Source: Opitutia bacterium (GTDB lineage: Bacteria > Verrucomicrobiota > Verrucomicrobiia > Opitutales > JABJCN01). From it: 36,213 nucleotides of DNA. The translations under genes and the position numbers were made by a program. The stretch lies in the NCBI GenBank assembly GCA_018668635.1, contig JABJCN010000128.1, positions 1 to 36,213 of the forward strand, given 5' to 3'. Shown here in pieces: positions 15,984-24,832 of the stretch (position 1 is the stretch's first letter; every line of letters begins with the position of its first letter). The notes under the pieces are model-generated. The model ran no database searches. It was not told the origin of the DNA and saw only the letters and a program-made list of their open reading frames with translations.

Positions 15984-18671
15984 GTGGCAACCAAAACAAC
16001 CCGCAAGAAAAAGCAGGAAAACAAGACCGTTGCAAAAAAGACAGCCAAAGGAAAGACGCGCCCAATATCAGGGTTGTTTCTTTTCGCATTGGGTCTTTTA
16101 AGTTTTGCGGCATTGCTTTCCTATAATGTTGATCAGGATAGTATCAACAACACGAACCCTATTTCAAGTAACTGGGTCGGTATTATTGGTGCGAATTTTG
16201 CTAATTGGGTTCTGGGCGTGGTTGGCATAGGCTCCTGGTTCATACCAGTTTATTTCGTAGCTTTTTCATGGACCTGCTTCATCGGTTTAAAAAAAAGACC
16301 CGGGTGGATAAAAGTATTTCTCTTGGTTGCCCTGCCTTTTCTACTCTGTGCCCTTGCTGGCGGATTTGGTCGTTCGGTAGAAATCAAGGCAGACGGATAT
16401 TTTCCTAGTGGAAGCCTTGGGGGTAATCTTGGTAATGCTATTTTTGCAGGGTTTCTAAATCCATGGATGGGAAACTTTGGTGGGACTGTCATCCTGCTTG
16501 TTGGTTTTTGCTCTGCGTCACTTCTGATACTCACAGAGAACCCAGGCAGTCTTGTTGACAGTATTAAGGGAGCCCTGGGGGGGATTGCTCAAAAACAAAA
16601 GGCAAGGATGAAGAGGGCGTCAGTTGCCAGAGCAAAGGCAAAGACCCTTTCTGCTCAAAAGGCGGCAGTGAAACAAACCACGAAAGAAGACCCACCCCAG
16701 AAGACATCACAGCCCCAAACAACAAAGACCAAAGCTACCGCCCCAGTCCAGCAGGAGTTAATCGCCTTTGAGCCCGCCCCCAAAGAGACTGATGACGAAA
16801 TACTGCTCTTTGGTGATTCACCACTACCTGGTAAAAAGGCTACTGCTCCAGCACAATCACCTCAGAAAAACCAAAAGGAAAAGACAAAAAAGACCACCAA
16901 GAAAAAAACGGCATTGGAAGAGCCTAAAGAAGTTCCAGCGGTTACTGAAAAAGAGCTATTACCGGAAACTACTCTGCAAGAGGAAAAGCAGGCAACAGTA
17001 GAAGCAGTAGCAGACCCCAAAGATATAATTGAGCCTGAAAAAAAGAAATTGCCTCCACCTGACCTTAAAGGTCTGAAGATTGTTAAAGGTGAGACAATGG
17101 AAAAGGCCGAGATAACTATTTCCGAGCGTGAAGGTGATTACTTTTTTCCTCCTCTGGATCTGCTCTCCCAACCTCCAGAAGAGACTATCGATGACACAGA
17201 TGACCATGAACAGCGCGCCGCTTCACTTAAGCAGACTTTGAAAGAATTCCGGGTCGATGTTGAATTGGGGGAAATTCACGTTGGCCCGGTAATCACTCGT
17301 TACGAAATCTACCCGGCACCAGGGGTAAAGGTTGAAAAGATTTCTGGTTTGGATAAAAATATTGCAATGGCGCTTAAGTCCGAATCGGTCCGGATTCTTG
17401 CGCCGGTACCCGGGAAGGATTGCGTAGGTATTGAGGTACCAAATAAAAAGGCATCTCCTGTCTGCATGCGAGAGATTGTTGAATCGCGGGCTTGGGCAGA
17501 CTCAAAGGCTGAAATTCCAGTCGTTCTAGGGAAAGAGGTCAGCGGGAAACCTGTAGTAGCTGACCTTACCAAAATGCCACACCTGCTTATTGCCGGTTCC
17601 ACGGGTTCAGGTAAGTCAGTGTGCATAAACTCTATTATAGCATCCCTCTGCTACCACTCTTCACCCAATGACCTCCGCTTTATCATGGTGGACCCCAAGG
17701 TTGTTGAAATGCAAATATACAATGCCCTGCCCCATATGCTCATTCCAGTGGTCACCGAACCAAAAAAGGTTCCCGGAGCACTCAAATGGTTAATCTCAGA
17801 GATGACGCGGCGCTATGAAATCTTTGCCAAGATGGGGGTCCGCAACATCGCCGGCTTTAACGCCAAGATACTCAAGGACCGAGAGGAGAAGGATAAAGCA
17901 GATGAATTGGATTCCGCATTGACCATCCAGGAACGGGGAGCAATCGAAAACATTGAGGTTCCACGAGACGAGGATATTGAAATTCCAGAAACCAAGATGC
18001 CTTACATCGTCTGTATAATCGATGAATTGGCTGATCTTATGATGATCGCCAAAAATGATGTTGAAACGGCAATAGCCAGGATTGCGCAACTTGCAAGGGC
18101 AGCTGGCATACACCTGATCCTCGCCACTCAACGGCCATCTGTAAATGTCATAACTGGGATCATTAAAGCCAATCTACCCAGTCGCATCGCCTTTAAGGTA
18201 ATCTCCTATCGAGACAGCATGACAATACTCGACACAAAAGGAGCTGAGGCCTTGATTGGTAAGGGTGATATGCTATTTATACCCCCAGGTGCAGCAAACG
18301 TTGTGCGTGCACAAGGAGCATTTGTCTCAGATGAAGAAATAGGCTCAATTGTTGAATATTTAAAAAAGAATGGGCCACCCAATATTGTTGAGGCTATCCA
18401 AAACCAAGTAGACCGAAGCATAGAAAGCGAAGGTAATGGAGATGGAAATGAAGAGATTGATGACGAGGAAGCCGCGCTGATACGAGATGTGCTCGAAGTC
18501 CTTCGAGTCACAAGAAAAGCCTCTACATCAATGATTCAGCGAAAGCTGAAGATAGGTTACAACCGAGCAGCACGAATAATGGACGACCTTGAGGAACGTG
18601 GCATTATCGGACCTGACAACGGTAATGCAGCGCAGGGGCGCGAAATTCTTGTCGACCTCGAAAGTCTTTAA
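15984..18671 (+). CDS. ftsK: DNA translocase FtsK/SpoIIIE
   Basis: FtsK couples chromosome dimer resolution and segregation to division at the septum. The 895-residue protein has four TM helices (within about residues 28-185), a Lys/Thr/Pro/Glu-rich linker (about 200-400), the motor domain with Walker A GSTGSGKS (538-545) and Walker B IVCIIDELADL (674-684), and a C-terminal gamma winged helix (about 828-895, RKASTSMIQRKLKIGYNRA) that reads polar DNA motifs. A 40-residue acidic insert (about 630-670) lies between strands of the motor, as in many FtsKs. The start is GTG at 15984, with AGG close upstream; an in-frame CTG at 15975 is the only upstream alternative before a stop. rodZ follows 41 bases later. 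Confidence 0.96.
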   Translation: MATKTTRKKKQENKTVAKKTAKGKTRPISGLFLFALGLLSFAALLSYNVDQDSINNTNPISSNWVGIIGANFANWVLGVVGIGSWFIPVYFVAFSWTCFIGLKKRPGWIKVFLLVALPFLLCALAGGFGRSVEIKADGYFPSGSLGGNLGNAIFAGFLNPWMGNFGGTVILLVGFCSASLLILTENPGSLVDSIKGALGGIAQKQKARMKRASVARAKAKTLSAQKAAVKQTTKEDPPQKTSQPQTTKTKATAPVQQELIAFEPAPKETDDEILLFGDSPLPGKKATAPAQSPQKNQKEKTKKTTKKKTALEEPKEVPAVTEKELLPETTLQEEKQATVEAVADPKDIIEPEKKKLPPPDLKGLKIVKGETMEKAEITISEREGDYFFPPLDLLSQPPEETIDDTDDHEQRAASLKQTLKEFRVDVELGEIHVGPVITRYEIYPAPGVKVEKISGLDKNIAMALKSESVRILAPVPGKDCVGIEVPNKKASPVCMREIVESRAWADSKAEIPVVLGKEVSGKPVVADLTKMPHLLIAGSTGSGKSVCINSIIASLCYHSSPNDLRFIMVDPKVVEMQIYNALPHMLIPVVTEPKKVPGALKWLISEMTRRYEIFAKMGVRNIAGFNAKILKDREEKDKADELDSALTIQERGAIENIEVPRDEDIEIPETKMPYIVCIIDELADLMMIAKNDVETAIARIAQLARAAGIHLILATQRPSVNVITGIIKANLPSRIAFKVISYRDSMTILDTKGAEALIGKGDMLFIPPGAANVVRAQGAFVSDEEIGSIVEYLKKNGPPNIVEAIQNQVDRSIESEGNGDGNEEIDDEEAALIRDVLEVLRVTRKASTSMIQRKLKIGYNRAARIMDDLEERGIIGPDNGNAAQGREILVDLESL

Positions 18672-18712
18672 AGCAGACCAAAAAACAAAATAACAACAAA
18701 CAGAACAGACCG

Positions 18713-19591
18713 ATGCAGACACTAGGGGAAAAACTTGCGCAAGCACGCATGAAAAAAGGGATTTCCATACAGGAAGCCTCAGAAAAAACTAAAATACGAG
18801 CGAGCTTTCTTGAAGCATTCGAGCAGAATAACTTCGAGATTGATCTACCTGATATATACAAAAAGGGTTTTATTAAAAACTACGCTGATTTACTGGATCT
18901 TAACATCGATGAAGCTGCAGCTGATTACACCCGAGAATCCGGTGGTTCATTCAAAAGTAATCGAAAAACAGAAACACGTGAAAATTTTGGGAAAATTGAA
19001 CTCGGTAGCACTTCCGCTGTATCTTCCAAGGAACCCTCTGGTGCTCCAATAGAAACTTCGAACGCCACGCCTCAAGCAGAAAGTCTTGGGTTCCGAAAAC
19101 TGAAGGAACCCAGAAGGTCTCAATCGGATTCAAATGAAGAGAAGGGAGACAAGATGCTGCTGGCTGCTGTTGGTGTAAGTGTTGCAGCTGTTCTACTTGT
19201 TGTCGGTTTCCTTGTGTGGATATTTGGCCCCGACAAGAAAACCAACAACCAAATAGCAGACAACCCACAGTCCACCGAGGAGACACAGAGTGCAACTGTT
19301 GGGGAACCAGGCCAGACAGGTGATCCCGGCCCGACTACAGCTATCACAAATATTGAAACGGAAACCTTGGGGCTCGAAGCACGGGGTGGCGATGTAAAGG
19401 TAATCCTAATGGACAAGGCAACGGGGAATAAAGTTTTCGACCGCAAAATTCTTGATGGAGAGACTGTGTCTGTACCGAAGACCGGGCCCTTGACGATTCT
19501 TTTCACAGATGGTGATAAGGTCTACGTACGCCTAAAGGGAAAACTGTTCAAAATGCCAAAGGGCGGTGCAGGTCGCAGCCTTATTCCCTGA
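18713..19591 (+). CDS. rodZ: RodZ-like cytoskeletal membrane protein
   Basis: RodZ links the MreB cytoskeleton to the peptidoglycan elongation machinery. The 292-residue protein has an N-terminal Cro/CI-type HTH (about 5-70, GEKLAQARMKKGISIQEASE...), a disordered basic/acidic stretch, one TM helix (148-171), a Pro/Thr/Gln-rich periplasmic linker, and a small C-terminal beta domain (about 220-292, like DUF4115) with DGETVSVPKTGPL. This HTH-TM-beta order is diagnostic of RodZ even though overall sequence is divergent. It lies 41 bases after ftsK, so division and shape genes are cotranscribed. mreB is not in the window. Confidence 0.85.
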   Translation: MQTLGEKLAQARMKKGISIQEASEKTKIRASFLEAFEQNNFEIDLPDIYKKGFIKNYADLLDLNIDEAAADYTRESGGSFKSNRKTETRENFGKIELGSTSAVSSKEPSGAPIETSNATPQAESLGFRKLKEPRRSQSDSNEEKGDKMLLAAVGVSVAAVLLVVGFLVWIFGPDKKTNNQIADNPQSTEETQSATVGEPGQTGDPGPTTAITNIETETLGLEARGGDVKVILMDKATGNKVFDRKILDGETVSVPKTGPLTILFTDGDKVYVRLKGKLFKMPKGGAGRSLIP

Positions 19592-19601
19592 GACTGGAAA
19601 T

Positions 19602-19625
19602 TTATTTGTACAACCCGGCAAATAA
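19602..19625. terminator. Convergent hairpin after rodZ
   Basis: A perfect 7-bp stem TTATTTG/CAAATAA with a 10-nt loop begins 10 bases after the rodZ stop, in the 84-bp gap to the convergent 19676 gene. It is A/T-rich and has no strong T-tract on either strand, so its terminator role is tentative. Confidence 0.35.
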
Positions 19626-19675
19626 GTACCCACATACCTTTTAGCGCCTCAAATAGCCACCAATAAAATTAAAAG

Positions 19676-20131
19676 CTACTGGGGTTCCTCACGAAGCGCA
19701 ACTGGTGGACCAAGAATCTCCCTATGAAGTAAAGCACGACGGAGGTTTTTTGAGCCTCGAAGTTCTATAGTTATTCGACGTCTTAATTGGGGCGCTTTTG
19801 GAAGCGGTTCAGTCGTTGCTGACGGAGGATTAGGCGGATTCGTTCGCACCAGAGGGGGAGCTATGGGTTGCTCCGCTTCCTCAAGGGACTCAGATGGATC
19901 TTCTATCCACTCTGGTGGCAATGGTTTTTCCGAGGCAATGACCACTCGCTCCTGAATGCGTCGGCGGATTTCAGCGAAGATGTCACCGCTCGGTTTTGTT
20001 TTACCGTCTTCGGTGGCAGGATGCACTGGCGGAGGCGTATCCGGTGGGTTTTCCTTGAGCTTCTGAAACAGCCTTGACGCCCCAAAAAGAAGCAGGAATA
20101 AAATTGGTCCAAGTATTTCCAATAATTCCAT
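19676..20131 (-). CDS. Small membrane-anchored protein of unknown function
   Basis: This 151-residue protein has one N-terminal TM helix (about 5-23), then a Pro/Glu-rich, probably disordered cytoplasmic stretch (about 28-115), and a conserved-looking C-terminus with LRRALLHREILGPPVALR (about 129-146). The EILGPP-type ending recurs in small uncharacterised proteins of Verrucomicrobia and Bacteroidetes, from memory. No catalytic motif was recognised. It lies 30 bases after floA on the same strand, so it may belong to the floA/nfeD operon. Confidence 0.7.
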   Translation of the reverse strand: MELLEILGPILFLLLFGASRLFQKLKENPPDTPPPVHPATEDGKTKPSGDIFAEIRRRIQERVVIASEKPLPPEWIEDPSESLEEAEQPIAPPLVRTNPPNPPSATTEPLPKAPQLRRRITIELRGSKNLRRALLHREILGPPVALREEPQ

Positions 20132-20161
20132 TAAAAAAATTTGAATGGTTTAATCTTGGGT

Positions 20162-21175
20162 CTATAATTTTTCGCTGGGGTCTTGGCTATCATCCCTGGA
20201 GATGGAATCACGCATATCGGTGTCTGCCTGAATATTTTTCATGCGGTAGTAATCCATAATGCCAATGTTTCCCTCCCGGAAGGCCTCAGCTATGGCCATC
20301 GGGACTTTTGACTGGGCTTCTACCAGCTTGGCCTGCATCTCCTGTACATTGGCCTGCATTTCCTGCTCAAGGGCAACGGCGGCAGCACGCCGGATTTCAG
20401 CTTGAGCCTGAGCAACCACCTTGTCAGATTCGGCCTGCTCGGCACGGAGTTGCGCTCCACGGTTTTCACCAAGGTCGACATCGGCTATGTCAATCGAAAG
20501 GATTTCAAAGGCAGTTCCAACATCCAATCCGCGCCGCAGTACAGACTCCGTGATGGAATTCGGGTTTTCAAGAACCACCTTGTAATTCTCCGAGGAACCA
20601 ATGGTCGATACAATGCTCTCCCCCACCCTGGCAATAACCGTTTCCTCTTGGGCGCTTCCGACGTAACGCTCAAGATTGCTTCGAACAGTTACCTTGGCAC
20701 GAACCTTAACCTGGATACCATCCTTGGCGACGCCATCAATGGTATCCCGACCCTCAATAACACAATCAATCACCTTGGGATTGATGGAGGTCTGGACCGC
20801 CTCAATCACGGACTTGCTGGTACCTTTTGTCGCAAGGTCAATTGCACAAGCCTGCTCCCATTCAAGGTTGATATTAGCCTTTTGGGCAGCAATGATGGCC
20901 CGTACCGTTTGAGACAGGTTACCTTCTGCAAGATAGTGGGACTCGAGTTGATCGGTACTGAGTTCGATACCGGCCTTTCCGGCAGTAATGCGGGCATCGA
21001 CAATCAGTATAGTTGGAACCCCGCGCAGACGCATGGCAACTAGATTGGTAAAGGATACCTTAGACTTGGCCAAAAACGCCTTAAGCCAAGTACTAAAGAA
21101 GTTGAAAATGATCAGGAAAATGACCAGCAGAACGATGCCGCCAATTCCAAAGAGAATAAGTGTAAGTTTATCCAT
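20162..21175 (-). CDS. floA: Flotillin-like protein FloA
   Basis: FloA is a membrane scaffold of functional microdomains. The 337-residue length fits the family. It has one N-terminal TM helix (about 5-26), the SPFH/PHB-type core, and a C-terminal coiled coil rich in Ala, Glu and Gln. Segments typical of FloA include [46 protein letters not shown] and [17 protein letters not shown]. It follows the two NfeD genes on the same strand (gap 40 bases to the short nfeD), which is the standard genetic partnership. Confidence 0.95.
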   Translation of the reverse strand: MDKLTLILFGIGGIVLLVIFLIIFNFFSTWLKAFLAKSKVSFTNLVAMRLRGVPTILIVDARITAGKAGIELSTDQLESHYLAEGNLSQTVRAIIAAQKANINLEWEQACAIDLATKGTSKSVIEAVQTSINPKVIDCVIEGRDTIDGVAKDGIQVKVRAKVTVRSNLERYVGSAQEETVIARVGESIVSTIGSSENYKVVLENPNSITESVLRRGLDVGTAFEILSIDIADVDLGENRGAQLRAEQAESDKVVAQAQAEIRRAAAVALEQEMQANVQEMQAKLVEAQSKVPMAIAEAFREGNIGIMDYYRMKNIQADTDMRDSISRDDSQDPSEKL

Positions 21176-21215
21176 AATGAGTAGGTGATAGAGTTTGTTG
21201 CAGAAATTTGGTCAA

Positions 21216-21677
21216 TCAAATCTTTTTGACGACAACTCGAAAGTTGTCCTTGGCGATGACCCTTAGCTCTTTCCCTGACTTGATGTAGCCATCTTTTGAA
21301 AGAGCTTCGTAACGCTCTCCATCGAGAAGAATGAGACCGGTGGGCCGAAGAGGTGTCAATGCCTCACCCGTCTTGCCGATAATCTCATCTGGAAACCCAG
21401 CATTGGATTTACCCCGAACCCTCTTGTTCAGAAATAATTGACCACCGAGTGAGGTATGAGGAATCCACTTGAATTCAATAAAAAGTAGAGCACCGAGAAA
21501 GATTCCACCTAAAATAAACGTTAGTGCACCCTCAATAAAACCGAATTGAACCCCCGCCAAAAGGCAGGCACCCAAATAGGCAAGTAGGCCTAAGAGACCT
21601 AAGACTGCGCCAGGGATGATGATTTCAAAGCTAAGAAGAACAGCGGCCACCAGTATGAGTCCAATAATCCAAGTCAT
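21216..21677 (-). CDS. Short NfeD-family membrane protein
   Basis: This 153-residue protein has an N-terminal membrane part of three or four TM helices (about 4-75) and a C-terminal OB-fold-like domain (about 100-150, with GKTGEALTPLRPTG and KSGKELRVIA), the pattern of short NfeD proteins that partner with flotillins. Its ATG overlaps the stop of the long nfeD by 4 bases (ATGA), so translation is coupled. The OB-fold motif GLILLDGERYEALS is typical for NfeD C-termini. It probably acts with FloA and the long NfeD in the membrane. Confidence 0.9.
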   Translation of the reverse strand: MTWIIGLILVAAVLLSFEIIIPGAVLGLLGLLAYLGACLLAGVQFGFIEGALTFILGGIFLGALLFIEFKWIPHTSLGGQLFLNKRVRGKSNAGFPDEIIGKTGEALTPLRPTGLILLDGERYEALSKDGYIKSGKELRVIAKDNFRVVVKKI

Positions 21678-23236
21678 GATTCCCCGGCCTCCTCCACTAA
21701 TAGTGAAAATTCCTGATGGCCTGTTACCCTCACAAGAAAATCTCGGCGTACGGTGCCAACCTGAACCCGGGCCTGATAACGCTTTCCATTAATGTCGACC
21801 TCGCCGGAAGGAAAAAGGTCTGTAACGGTTAAGCCTAAAGCCCCAATTTCAGGTAATTGAGTATCTTCATTTGACGCAGAGCCTCCGGCTGTAACAAACG
21901 GGTCAAGCTTTCCTACCGAAGTCTGCAATACCAAGCGCCCCCAAAGCGGGGTATGCGGAAGAAAGCGGATAACAATAACCGAACCGACAACAGCAATAAG
22001 AAAGCCAAGCATGACGCTACCCGATGGTTGCAAAAAGGTATCAAGTGTAAAATCGAGGATGCGATTTCCATCTTCCTCCAGAACAATGTCTCCCATATTG
22101 CCAGGCCAGTAGTCTGCCAAAGCCCAGATAAGGGAACCAAGAACCAAAAAAGCCCCAAAGGTAGCAATAAAGAGGAGACCCGGAAATAGAAAGATTTCCA
22201 AAAGTATCAAACCGACACCCAAGAGGAATACTAGAATCTCCTCATGCCCAGCAAGGCCGGCAACATAGTTACTGAGAAAAACAATGCCAAGGAGGATAAT
22301 CCCGGTAATCCCAAAAACCCCAAAACCAGGCGTTTTAAATTCTATGAAAAGCCCCAGAAGCCCCAAGCCCATAAGTATGGGGGCAATTGAATTCATTAAT
22401 TTGGCAAAGTCCTCAGACCAAGATACCTCAAATTCTTTTATTGTGAAGCCATTCTCCCCGTAGCGACTCGCCAACATGGCAGGAACATCTTGAAATATTC
22501 CGGATCCAAACAGAGGTTGAGGCGGATTTCCGTAGGTCTTCATGGCCTCTTTGGCTGTCAAAGAGAGAAGGTTGCCTTCCTCCTTTAAAACCTCGCCGTC
22601 AAGTTTTAGAATAAAATTCTTGTCCATCATGGCTTGAATGACTTTGGCTCGATAAGGGTATTCGTCTGTGTATGCTCGAACTCGGGCCATCAGGTAGGAG
22701 TCTATTTTCTGTTTCATGGTCTCAGGTATTTCCTGCCCTGTTCCCTGGATGACTGCAGCTGAACCAATTACGCTTTTGGGGGCAAAGTATATATCCTCTG
22801 TGGATGCTGAAATGTAAACGCCCGCTGAAACCGCCTCATTCCGAACATAAGTCATCGTTTCTCCGTCGAAACGATCTAATACCCGCATCATCTCTAATGT
22901 GGTTTGCAGTTCCCCCCCGGGAGTATCAATATCCACAACAACGGCTGTGATGCCTTTTTCAACCGCTGCCTTTAGGCACCTTCGCAGAATGTAAAGCTGT
23001 GCTGAAGTAATGGGGCCATGAACGGGTACAACATATACTTGCGCTGGATCACCGCCATTTTGGCGACCTGAAACTCTGACTTCATTATCCGGAGACAATT
23101 GTGGCAACCCGACTTCCGATAAAAGCACATTGACAAAAAACAGGAGAGGTATCAGCGAAATTGATACTTTGGTAGAAAACCATGCATTGTTCTTAAACTT
23201 TCTCATCATGTTCTGTTTTTCTAAACTGGGTGACAC
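21674..23236 (-). CDS. NfeD1b-type membrane-bound serine protease (ClpP class) with NfeD domain
   Basis: The 520-residue protein has an N-terminal signal/TM segment, a ClpP-class serine protease domain (about 65-280), a four- to six-TM region (about 290-430), and a C-terminal OB-fold (about 440-515). Protease hallmarks are IDTPGG (103-108) and the nucleophile motif AVSAGVYIS with Ser137; Lys154 in APKSVIGSA is a candidate but unverified general base. The start is GTG at 23236; ATGs at codons 10 and 11 are plausible alternatives, and the signal segment would begin after either. It overlaps the short nfeD by 4 bases. It probably cleaves membrane-associated substrates in the FloA domain. The 53-bp gap to the divergent 23290 gene must hold both promoters. 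Confidence 0.92.
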   Translation of the reverse strand: MSPSLEKQNMMRKFKNNAWFSTKVSISLIPLLFFVNVLLSEVGLPQLSPDNEVRVSGRQNGGDPAQVYVVPVHGPITSAQLYILRRCLKAAVEKGITAVVVDIDTPGGELQTTLEMMRVLDRFDGETMTYVRNEAVSAGVYISASTEDIYFAPKSVIGSAAVIQGTGQEIPETMKQKIDSYLMARVRAYTDEYPYRAKVIQAMMDKNFILKLDGEVLKEEGNLLSLTAKEAMKTYGNPPQPLFGSGIFQDVPAMLASRYGENGFTIKEFEVSWSEDFAKLMNSIAPILMGLGLLGLFIEFKTPGFGVFGITGIILLGIVFLSNYVAGLAGHEEILVFLLGVGLILLEIFLFPGLLFIATFGAFLVLGSLIWALADYWPGNMGDIVLEEDGNRILDFTLDTFLQPSGSVMLGFLIAVVGSVIVIRFLPHTPLWGRLVLQTSVGKLDPFVTAGGSASNEDTQLPEIGALGLTVTDLFPSGEVDINGKRYQARVQVGTVRRDFLVRVTGHQEFSLLVEEAGES

Positions 23237-23289
23237 GGATGATGAAATCCTTTGAACACAACTCAGTCTAGGTTATCTAAATAAATTAT

Positions 23290-24216
23290 ATGGAAACATT
23301 TGAGTATCAAGGCCGTAAAATTTACCGTTGGGGTATTGGAGCTTCTACATTCCTTGTTGACCCAGTAGCTGGTGCTCGACTGTTAAGTTGGTTTGTAGAA
23401 ATGGCTGATGGCTCTGTGCGAGATGTCATTCATTGGCCGGAGGATGCAGATTACGAAAAAATTGGCAAGGTTCGGGGTGGAAACCCAATTTTATTCCCTT
23501 TCGCAGGCCGGTGTCATGTCAATGGCCAATCTGGTTTATGGCAGGACATGACGGGGAAAACTAGACCCATGCCGCAACACGGATTTGCTCGGGATTGTGC
23601 TTTTGAAATAAAAGATGCTAGTGAGACCCGTTTTCGGGCGTCACTTTTAACCGATGGAAATGCTAGAGAGGCCTACCCTTATGATTACGAATTTCAGGTT
23701 AGTTATCTTTTTAGTGAGCTTGGCTTTCTGGTAGAGTTGAGTCTTCGAAATCTAGAAGAATTTCCGATACCGTGGTCACCGGGACACCATTTTTATTTTA
23801 CCCTTCCATGGCATGAGGGATTCACTCGTGATAATTATGAAATCCACATACCTGCCAAGCGAGCGTTTCTGCATCTGGAAAACGGTGAATTCCGACCTAT
23901 CGTGCTCGATAAGCATTCAGAGTGTTATAGTCTCGAAGATGCCTTACTTGTTAACCGAATTCATACACACCTCAGGAAACCAGAATGTAAATTTGGCCCA
24001 AAGGGGGGGGAGGAGTTTGTAACTGTGCGCTTTAAAGAACCTGAATCTTTACCGTCTTCTAGAGCTCTTGTTACCTGGACGGAAAATAATGACGAGCCAT
24101 TCTATTGTGTTGAACCATGGATGGGACCGCCAAACGGTCCTTCACACAGAAAAGGGCTTCAATTTGTTAACCCCGGACAAACTGCAGCTTTTACAGTTGA
24201 GGTTTCTCTCGCTTAA
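23290..24216 (+). CDS. Aldose 1-epimerase (mutarotase)-like protein
   Basis: This 308-residue protein belongs to the galactose mutarotase-like superfamily, which interconverts alpha and beta anomers of hexoses or hexose phosphates. The expected residues are visible: NPILFPFAGR (65-74), His97 in PQHGFARD, His166/167 in SPGHHFYF, and an acidic residue in YCVEPWMGP near the C-terminus that would be the catalytic base. Whether the substrate is a free sugar or a sugar phosphate cannot be fixed. It diverges from the nfeD operon and is followed 23 bases later by a RelE-like gene on the same strand. Confidence 0.88.
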   Translation: METFEYQGRKIYRWGIGASTFLVDPVAGARLLSWFVEMADGSVRDVIHWPEDADYEKIGKVRGGNPILFPFAGRCHVNGQSGLWQDMTGKTRPMPQHGFARDCAFEIKDASETRFRASLLTDGNAREAYPYDYEFQVSYLFSELGFLVELSLRNLEEFPIPWSPGHHFYFTLPWHEGFTRDNYEIHIPAKRAFLHLENGEFRPIVLDKHSECYSLEDALLVNRIHTHLRKPECKFGPKGGEEFVTVRFKEPESLPSSRALVTWTENNDEPFYCVEPWMGPPNGPSHRKGLQFVNPGQTAAFTVEVSLA

Positions 24217-24239
24217 ACTAAAGAAGATTTCAAATTTAA

Positions 24240-24596
24240 ATGTTTCAAGTTACTTTTAGCAATCAATGTATGCGTTCTTTGAATGACATGCCTAAAGTAG
24301 AACAGCTCGCTTTGGTTGACAAAATCTCAAACCTAAATGAACAGGTTTTGCAAAAACCTGTTGGTGACTTAGGCAAGTTTCATCGGGACGGCCAAGTTTT
24401 TTATCGTCTAAGGGCTGAGGATTACCGTATTTATTTCGAAAAGGTTGATGAGCAGCTCAAGTGTCATTTTGTTCTCCACAAAAATACACTATCTGACTTT
24501 ATTTTTCGTTGCAAATTACCGGTCGGAAACGAACAAACGCTGGAGCAACACCACTCTTTTTGGAAGTATTTGGAATCGCTCGGGAAAAACACGTGA
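24240..24596 (+). CDS. RelE/ParE-fold-like small protein (possible orphan toxin)
   Basis: The 118-residue protein has the shape of RelE/ParE-type proteins: an N-terminal strand FQVTFSNQCMRSLNDMP, a helical pair, then the strand-turn-strand YRLRAEDYRIYFE (about 55-67) and FVLHKNTLSDFIFRCKLPV near the end. These match small proteins annotated as cytotoxic translational repressors in marine Verrucomicrobia, by memory. There is no antitoxin-like gene beside it: a mutarotase lies 23 bases upstream and dnaN 236 bases downstream. A ribonuclease or gyrase toxin activity is unproven, and a domesticated regulatory role is equally possible. Confidence 0.75.
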   Translation: MFQVTFSNQCMRSLNDMPKVEQLALVDKISNLNEQVLQKPVGDLGKFHRDGQVFYRLRAEDYRIYFEKVDEQLKCHFVLHKNTLSDFIFRCKLPVGNEQTLEQHHSFWKYLESLGKNT

Positions 24597-24832
24597 TAAA
24601 CAACGAGTAACATGTGGATGATTGAAAAGTTTTTCTTCTCACTGCCAAGTTCTCGTAACTGTTCACATCTTTTCAACAATGGCTAATTGTTGTTCAATCA
24701 GCATGGGCATTGCGAATGAAGTTCTTTTTCCCTTTTTCGCAGGTTATAATAAGAAGAGAGTTTTAAAAAATTCTTTATCCATATACTAAAAGCGCATTGT
24801 CAAAATCTTAAAAAGCAACTTCACTTGGATAA
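24597..24832. promoter_or_regulatory. dnaN upstream region with two DnaA-box-like 9-mers and an inverted repeat
   Basis: The 236-bp non-coding stretch contains TGTGGATGA (24613-24621) and TTATCCATA (24775-24783), each an 8/9 match to a DnaA box on opposite strands. It also holds the 7-bp inverted repeat CAACAAT/ATTGTTG (24674-24680 with 24686-24692, spacer 5), and an A/T-rich tract at 24760-24790. This could be DnaA-responsive regulation of dnaN or a weak origin-like region. Two near-matches in 236 bases may also be chance. Confidence 0.3.
24745..24750 (+). promoter_or_regulatory. Candidate -10 box for dnaN
   Basis: A perfect TATAAT lies 82 bases before the dnaN ATG. The matching -35 position (24722-24727, TTCTTT) is poor, so the promoter is tentative. 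Confidence 0.3.

Noticed and set aside
20402-21043. Plus-strand ORF of 213 codons opposite floA
   Set aside because: floA is unmistakable on the minus strand and the plus-strand product shows no domain or start context.
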